Origin: Nocardioides solisilvae | Lineage (GTDB): Bacteria > Actinomycetota > Actinomycetes > Propionibacteriales > Nocardioidaceae | NCBI RefSeq assembly: GCF_003194625.1 | Contig: NZ_QHKX01000002.1 | Span: forward strand, 496,001-560,000 | DNA length: 64,000 bases | Direction of reading: 5' to 3' | Shown here: positions 60,054 through 64,000 of the stretch, piece by piece | How the letters are laid out: the number at the start of each line of letters is the position of its first letter | Numbering within the stretch: position 1 is the stretch's first letter | Position numbers and translations under genes: made by a program | Notes under the pieces: model-generated | What the model saw: the letters and a program-made list of their open reading frames with translations, nothing else | Databases searched by the model: none | What the model was told of the DNA's origin: nothing

Positions 60054-60127
60054 GCCTCCGTAGCTCAGCTGGACAGAGCAGCGGCCTTCTAATCCGCCGG
60101 TCGCAGGTTCGAATCCTGCCGGGGGCG
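60054..60127 (+). tRNA. tRNA-Arg (UCU anticodon)
   Basis: A 74-nt tRNA without encoded CCA. The acceptor is GCCTCCG/CGGGGGC with one T-G pair, and the discriminator is G. The D arm is GCTC-AGCTGGACA-GAGC. The anticodon loop CTTCTAA holds TCT, and the T arm is GCAGG-TTCGAAT-CCTGC. The anticodon stem GCGGC/TCCGC has a C-T mismatch at its loop-closing pair (positions 31-39). TACACT at 59970-59975 is a possible upstream -10. Confidence 0.95.
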
Positions 60128-60140
60128 CCGACCGGAAAGG

Positions 60141-60179
60141 CCCGTGCGGGGCCGGGCCACCGGCCCGGCCCCGCACGGG
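60141..60179. terminator. 18-bp perfect hairpin after tRNA-Arg
   Basis: CCCGTGCGGGGCCGGGCC (60141-60158) pairs without mismatch with 60162-60179 across an ACC loop, 14 bases after the tRNA. No U-tract is seen. It also lies downstream of the convergent fasciclin gene and could terminate both directions. Confidence 0.85.
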
Positions 60180-60216
60180 TGCCTCGTCGTCCGGCCGCGG
60201 GCGGCCGGGGGTCGCG

Positions 60217-60858
60217 TCAGAGGTCGAGCGGGCGGAGCACCAGGAAGATGCCGTGGGCGATCTGCTTGTTGCCCTTGTTGATGTCGAGCTTCCCCGGCTT
60301 CAGGAAGGGGTCGACGTCGTTGCGGTCGGCGTCGCGCAGCTGCACGATCCCGAGCCGCGGTGCCAGGACGTCCACCGTCACCTGACCGCCCTGGGCGGTG
60401 TCGAGAGCCACCCCGTCGGACTGCAGCGCCGCCTTCGAGTCGATCGTGGCGCCGGGGATGACGTGGTAGAGCAGCACCTGCTCGATGGCGTCCACGCCCA
60501 CCGCGTCGACGAGGGTCTGGAAGACCTGCTTCTCCGACCACTGGAAGCGGCCCGAGAGGTCCTTGGCCAGCAGCCGGAACGAGAGGTCGGTCGGCGCGAA
60601 GGCGGTCAGCGGCACGTCGCCGTCGGTGAGGACGGAGACCGGGCTGTCCGGCTTGGCGGCGAGGACCGCGAGGACGGCCTCGGTGAGGATGTCGAAGTCG
60701 GCGGCGTTGCCGTCGAACTGGTTGCCGTCGGAAGTCAGCACGGCCGCGAGGCTCTGGTTGCCCAGCGGCTCCGGGTCGGCGGCCTGGGCCGGAGTCGCGA
60801 CGCCTGCGGCGAGCAGGGCGGTCGTGGCCAGCGTGGCGAGCGAGGTGCGGATCTTCAT
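60217..60858 (-). CDS. secreted fasciclin-domain protein
   Basis: A 213-residue exported protein with a cleavable signal peptide (MKIRTSLATLATTALLAAGVATPAQA, cleavage before ADPEPLG) and one FAS1 domain. The FAS1 H1 box is VPLTAFAPTDLSFRLLAKDL and the H2 region QVLLYHVIPGATIDSKAALQSDGVAL, with a YH motif. The end KQIAHGIFLVLRPLDL matches typical FAS1 C-termini. Relatives include the mycobacterial MPT70/MPT83 antigens and various adhesion proteins. ATG 60858 has GGGAGGAA upstream. The 138-nt upstream gap contains an imperfect palindrome at 60930-60950 (GATTTGCCCG / CGGGAAATC). It ends facing the tRNA terminator. Confidence 0.88.
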   Translation of the reverse strand: MKIRTSLATLATTALLAAGVATPAQAADPEPLGNQSLAAVLTSDGNQFDGNAADFDILTEAVLAVLAAKPDSPVSVLTDGDVPLTAFAPTDLSFRLLAKDLSGRFQWSEKQVFQTLVDAVGVDAIEQVLLYHVIPGATIDSKAALQSDGVALDTAQGGQVTVDVLAPRLGIVQLRDADRNDVDPFLKPGKLDINKGNKQIAHGIFLVLRPLDL

Positions 60859-60996
60859 GGGTTCCTCCCCTGTGCGCGGGCTGCCCGATGCCGCCCGTCT
60901 GCAGGGTTTTCGCCGCGGGACGCCCCGGCGGATTTGCCCGACCGGGAAATCTCAGGATCCGGAACCAGCCGTCCCGCCGCGCACCGAGTGCGGGGC

Positions 60997-61572
60997 CTAG
61001 AGGTGACGGATCACCTTCGCCGGCTGGCCGACCGCCAGCACGTTGGCCGGCAGGTCGGTGACCACCACGGCGCCCGCGCCGACCACGGTGTTCTCCCCGA
61101 TCGTGACGCCCGGGCAGACGACGACCCCGCCGCCGAGCCAGACGTTGTCGCCGATGGTGATGGGGGCGGCGCTCTCCCACCTGTCCTTGCGCTGCTGGGC
61201 GTCCAGGGGGTGGGTCGGGGTGAGCAGCTGGACGTGCGGCCCGATCTGCACGTCGGCGCCGATCGTGATCGGGGCGACGTCGAGCGCGGTGAGCCCGAAG
61301 TTGGCGAAGGTGCGCGGGCCGACGGTGATCCGGTCGCCGTAGTCGACGTAGACCGGCGGCCGGAGCTCCGCGTCCTCCCCCACCTCGCCGAGCAGCTCCT
61401 CGAGGAGGCGCCGCCGGGTGGCGGGATCGCCCGGGTCGGAGGCGTTGTACGCCGCCATCCGCTGCTGGGCGGCCGCCGTCAGCGCCGCGATCTCGCTGTC
61501 GGCCACGTAGGGCTGGCCGGCCAGCATCCGGTCCTTCATGGTCGGGATCAGGGGCGCGTCGTCGCTGGGCAT
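60997..61572 (-). CDS. sugar O-acetyltransferase (maltose/galactoside acetyltransferase type)
   Basis: A 191-residue left-handed beta-helix acetyltransferase of the LacA/Maa type. The N-terminal Mac domain is DRMLAGQPYVADSEIAALTAAAQQRMAAYNAS. The hexapeptide region includes VDYGDRITVGPRTFANFGLTALDVAPITIGADVQIGPHVQLLTPTHPLD, with the catalytic His in TPTHPLD. It continues DNVWLGGGVVVCPGVTIGENTVVGAGAVVVTDLPANVLAVGQPAKVIRHL. It transfers acetyl from acetyl-CoA to a sugar hydroxyl. ATG 61572 lies seven bases after TAGCGT (61585-61580), whose TAG is also the stop codon of the upstream deaminase gene, so the mRNA is probably leaderless. Confidence 0.92.
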   Translation of the reverse strand: MPSDDAPLIPTMKDRMLAGQPYVADSEIAALTAAAQQRMAAYNASDPGDPATRRRLLEELLGEVGEDAELRPPVYVDYGDRITVGPRTFANFGLTALDVAPITIGADVQIGPHVQLLTPTHPLDAQQRKDRWESAAPITIGDNVWLGGGVVVCPGVTIGENTVVGAGAVVVTDLPANVLAVGQPAKVIRHL

Positions 61573-61582
61573 GCCACCCACG

Positions 61583-62695
61583 CTAGACGGGCCGGGCGCC
61601 GGGGGCGGCACCCGGTCCGACGTCGTGCGCCGCGCCGTACGCCGTGATCTCGTCGGTCAGCGCGCGCCGGACGTGGTCGGGCGCGAAGGAGGCGGCGACA
61701 CCCTCCTTCGCCAGGTCGACGAGGCCAGCCCGGTCCAGCCCGAGGAGGTCGGCGGCGATCACGTACTCTCGGTTGAGGGTCGTGCCGAACATCGGCGGGT
61801 CGTCGGAGTTGACCGAGAACCGGACCCCCGCGTCCCGGAAGGCGACGATCGGGTGCTCGGCGAGGGAGGCGACGGCCCGGGTGGCGACGTTCGACGACGG
61901 GCAGACCTCGAGCGGGACGCCGGTGGCGGCGAGGTGGGCCAGGAGCTCGGGGTCCTGCGCCGCGGTGGTGCCGTGGCCGATCCGCTCGGCGCCCAGCAGA
62001 CGCAGCGCGTCCCAGACCGTCTCGGGGCCCGTCGTCTCCCCGGCGTGCGGCACCGAGCGCAGACCGGCCGCGCGGGCCGCCTCGAAGTGGCGCTGGAACT
62101 GCGGGCGGGGCACCCCCACCTCGGGGCCGCCCAGTCCGAAGCCGACCAGCCCCTCGGGGGCGTGGTCGAGCGCGTAGCGCAGCGTCGCGTCGGCGGCGGG
62201 GATCCCGGCCTCTCCCGGGATGTCGTAGATCCAGCGCAGCACCAGGCCGAAGTCGCGCTCGGCCGCCGTGCGGGCGTCCTCGATGGCCTCGGTGTAGGCC
62301 TCGACCGGCATACCCCGGTCGGCCTCCAGCGGCCGCACCGAGGTGAAGGGCGTGCAGGTCAGCTCCGCGTACCGCACGTGCTGCCCCGTCGCCATCTCGC
62401 GGGCGACCTCGTAGGTCAGCAGCCGCACGTCCTCGGGCGTCCGGACCAGGTCGACCACCGCGAGGTAGACCTCGATGAAGTGGGCGAAGTCGCGGAACTC
62501 GTAGAACGCCGCCAGCTCGTCGGGGTCCGTCGGGACGGTCCCGGGATGGCGCTGGGCCAGCTCGAGCACGATCCGCTCCGAGGCCGACCCGACGTGGTGG
62601 ACGTGGACCTCGGCCTTGGGCAGGCCCGCGACGAACGCGGCGAGGCCGGGGTCGGAGGCGGGCTGCGCGGGGCTCACGGGGTCGACCGGGCTCAC
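61583..62695 (-). CDS. adenosine deaminase family aminohydrolase
   Basis: A 370-residue TIM-barrel metal-dependent hydrolase of the adenosine/AMP deaminase family. Zinc ligands H31 and H33 are in LPKAEVHVHHVGSAS. The third His and catalytic Glu are in SVPHAGETTGPETV. Later sites are ERIGHGTTAAQ, EVCPSSNVATRAV and FSVNSDDPPMFGTTL with the paired Asp. The HVHHVGS segment differs from the HxHLDGA/S of classical adenosine deaminases, so another purine or nucleoside derivative may be the substrate. GTG 62695 overlaps the stop of the DsbA-like gene (GTGA). The fold call is firm and the substrate is open. Confidence 0.85.
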   Translation of the reverse strand: MSPVDPVSPAQPASDPGLAAFVAGLPKAEVHVHHVGSASERIVLELAQRHPGTVPTDPDELAAFYEFRDFAHFIEVYLAVVDLVRTPEDVRLLTYEVAREMATGQHVRYAELTCTPFTSVRPLEADRGMPVEAYTEAIEDARTAAERDFGLVLRWIYDIPGEAGIPAADATLRYALDHAPEGLVGFGLGGPEVGVPRPQFQRHFEAARAAGLRSVPHAGETTGPETVWDALRLLGAERIGHGTTAAQDPELLAHLAATGVPLEVCPSSNVATRAVASLAEHPIVAFRDAGVRFSVNSDDPPMFGTTLNREYVIAADLLGLDRAGLVDLAKEGVAASFAPDHVRRALTDEITAYGAAHDVGPGAAPGARPV

Positions 62696-63471
62696 TGCAG
62701 CTCCGCCAGCAGCTCGTCGGGCTGGCCCGTGAACGGCTCGCCGTCCAGCAGCACCGTGGGCGTGCTCTGGATGCCCTGGTCGAAGGCGTGCTCGTTGGCG
62801 TTCTCCACCCAGAGCTCGAACTCCATGTCCTCGATGCCGTCGCGGACCTCGGACTCCTCGGCCCCGGCCTCGACCGCGAGGTCGACCAGCCAGTCGTCGT
62901 CGGGCATGTCCCCGCCCTCGTCCGGCTGCTCCTCGAAGAGGAGGTCGTGGAACTCCTTGGCCACCTCGGGCCCGGCGGCGTCGAGCACGACGCCGAAGGC
63001 GTTGGCCGAGCGCTTGGAGTAGTCGCCGAGCCGGCCCAGCAGCTCGAAGGGGTAGTACCGGACCTGCACCCGTCCGGCCTCCGCGGCCTCCGCGAGCCCC
63101 TCGGCGGTGGCCCGCTCGAAGTTGCCGCAGGCCGGGCAGAGGAAGTCCTCGTAGATCTCGACGGTGCGCGGCGCGGACTCGTCGCCGACGGCGAGGGCGA
63201 AGCCGTCGGTCGTGTTCTCCGGAACCGGCGCGTTGGCCCGTTGGTCGGCGCGGTGGTCCTGGTACCAGAACACGCCGCCGATGGCCAGGACGACGGCCAG
63301 CACGATCCCGCCCACGATGAGTCGCTCGTTGCGCTTGCGCCGGGCCTGCTCCAGCCGCAGCGCCTCGGCCTGGCGGGCCGCCTTCTCGCGCCGGGCCTCC
63401 CGGCGGGCCTGCTGCGCCGCCTTCTCCTCAGCCCTTGACCGGGTCGGCTTCTTCTTCGGCGAGCTCGCCAT
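62692..63471 (-). CDS. membrane-anchored DsbA/thioredoxin-family oxidoreductase
   Basis: A 259-residue protein with a 50-residue Lys/Arg-rich cytoplasmic N-terminus, one TM anchor (51-69, LIVGGIVLAVVLAIGGVFW) and an extracytoplasmic DsbA-like domain. The active site is CPAC (C112, C115) in IYEDFLCPACGNFE. The cis-Pro loop is GIQSTPTVLLDGEPFTG. It is likely to make or rearrange disulfides in exported proteins. Its start lies inside the 3' end of the upstream MauE/DoxX-like gene (44-nt overlap), indicating coupling. The downstream deaminase gene overlaps by 4 nt. Confidence 0.9.
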   Translation of the reverse strand: MASSPKKKPTRSRAEEKAAQQARREARREKAARQAEALRLEQARRKRNERLIVGGIVLAVVLAIGGVFWYQDHRADQRANAPVPENTTDGFALAVGDESAPRTVEIYEDFLCPACGNFERATAEGLAEAAEAGRVQVRYYPFELLGRLGDYSKRSANAFGVVLDAAGPEVAKEFHDLLFEEQPDEGGDMPDDDWLVDLAVEAGAEESEVRDGIEDMEFELWVENANEHAFDQGIQSTPTVLLDGEPFTGQPDELLAELQ

Positions 63472-63970
63472 CGTCGTTCCTTTCCACGTCGTCGTCTCGC
63501 CCGTGCGGGCGGAAGATCAGGTTGTCCAGGGCCAGCCGCGTCCGCGGCCACCGCACCAGCCACAGGGAGGCCCCCAGGAGCGCCACGTCGCGGGCGATCT
63601 CGAGGGGGTACTCCGAGGAGGCCCCCTCCTTCTCGCCCCCGCCCCCGAAGCAGCCGCAGTCGATCTCGAGGCCGCGCGCCCACGCCTGCGCGATTCCCGC
63701 GACGAAGACCACGAAGAGGAGCGCCGAGAGCACGCCCGAGGCCCGGGTGAGCACACCCAGGACCAGGCAGGCCCCCACGACGACCTCGACCGCCGGCAGG
63801 AGCACCCCGAGGGTCGGGACCACCGCCTCGGGCAGCACGTCGTAGGCGCGCACGGCGCGGGCGCTGCCGATCGGGTCGGGCAGCTTGAGGGCACCCGCCA
63901 CGATCCAGACCCCACCGGTCACCAGACGGGCGAGGGTGCCGATCCAGGGGCGCGCTGCGGGGTGGTGCAC
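63428..63970 (-). CDS. MauE/DoxX-family membrane protein
   Basis: A 180-residue polytopic membrane protein of the DoxX/MauE group with four predicted TM helices (starting LARLVTGGVWIVAGALKL, VVPTLGVLLPAVEVVVGACLVLGVL, SALLFVVFVAGIAQAWARG and ARDVALLGASLWLV). An extracytoplasmic CxC motif (IDCGCFGGGGEKEG) is positioned to exchange thiols, and MauE proteins support disulfide formation. GTG 63970 was chosen because TAGGGT (63983-63978) lies exactly seven bases upstream; the GTG at 63979 lies within that -10 box and is unlikely to be used. It overlaps the DsbA-like gene, so the two probably act as an oxidase/DsbA pair. Confidence 0.85.
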   Translation of the reverse strand: MHHPAARPWIGTLARLVTGGVWIVAGALKLPDPIGSARAVRAYDVLPEAVVPTLGVLLPAVEVVVGACLVLGVLTRASGVLSALLFVVFVAGIAQAWARGLEIDCGCFGGGGEKEGASSEYPLEIARDVALLGASLWLVRWPRTRLALDNLIFRPHGRDDDVERNDDGELAEEEADPVKG

Positions 63971-63977
63971 GATCCTC

Positions 63978-63983
63978 ACCCTA
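63978..63983 (-). promoter_or_regulatory. -10 element of MauE/DoxX-like gene
   Basis: TAGGGT read on the minus strand lies seven bases before GTG 63970. This fixes the start codon and implies a leaderless mRNA for the MauE-DsbA-deaminase unit. Confidence 0.6.
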
Positions 63984-64000
63984 GCCGCGCAGGCTGAGCG

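Noticed and set aside
60054..60216. tRNA-Arg as an integration site of a genomic island
   Set aside because: No integrase and no duplicated tRNA 3' end were seen downstream; the following genes look chromosomal.
63428..63979. GTG 63979 as start of the MauE/DoxX-like gene
   Set aside because: That GTG lies within the TAGGGT -10 box; GTG 63970, seven bases downstream of the box, is the consistent leaderless start.

Overview
High-GC actinobacterial chromosome, probably a Nocardioides-like member of the Propionibacteriales (inferred). The support is gene content: a GPP34-domain protein, an Rv2466c-type mycothiol-linked oxidoreductase, group II truncated globin, PrsW, an LLM-class oxidoreductase paired with a trehalose-synthase-like GH13, and a selenocysteine formate dehydrogenase. 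Many genes also have a TANNNT -10 box 6-7 nt before the start codon, the signature of leaderless transcripts. I see no prophage, transposase, rRNA or CRISPR array.

Layout. 1-9.6 kb: 5' end of metG, GPP34, thiol oxidoreductase, pepN, a REP-like palindrome, MscS channel, glbO, thioesterase, thiolase and MarR regulator. 9.6-17 kb, minus strand: prsW, two dynamin-like GTPases, a tail-less ssb, ettA and a small membrane protein. 17-31.4 kb: aminopeptidase P, MFS exporter, rlmC with an alkyltransferase-like protein, an enoyl-CoA hydratase/TetR pair, GH13 plus LLM oxidoreductase, secreted M28 peptidase, nucleobase permease, a winged-helix protein of unknown function behind 10-bp tandem repeats, nnrD and a histidine phosphatase.

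31.4-44.6 kb: a probable Cys-terminated leader peptide precedes a DAACS-family symporter. A complete selenium island follows. On the minus strand are selD, the formate dehydrogenase genes (alpha subunit with an in-frame UGA and a SECIS hairpin carrying a GGUCU loop, Fe-S subunit, NrfD-type membrane subunit) and an OFA-family MFS carrier. On the plus strand are selC (tRNA-Sec), selA and selB. These supply selenophosphate, the tRNA, its charging and the elongation factor needed to make the dehydrogenase.

44.6-53.5 kb: a lipoprotein, a type-VII-secretion-like substrate pair whose second member has a long charged single-helix region, a second REP-like palindrome, a fatty-acid desaturase and a zinc-ribbon protein. 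Then comes a tightly overlapping four-gene operon: GAF-PP2C phosphatase, cellulose-synthase-like glycosyltransferase with a large helical insertion, STAS anti-anti-sigma protein and RsbW-like ATPase. It is preceded by a SigB/SigF-type promoter (GCTT-N16-GGGTAT). I consider this the most interesting system here: a partner switch built around a polysaccharide synthase.

53.5-64 kb: secreted Ig-fold protein, PhoD-like phosphatase with an unrecognised 843-residue partner, tRNA-Arg(UCU) with an 18-bp terminator, secreted fasciclin protein, hexapeptide acetyltransferase, adenosine-deaminase-family enzyme, and a MauE/DoxX-like plus membrane-anchored DsbA thiol pair.
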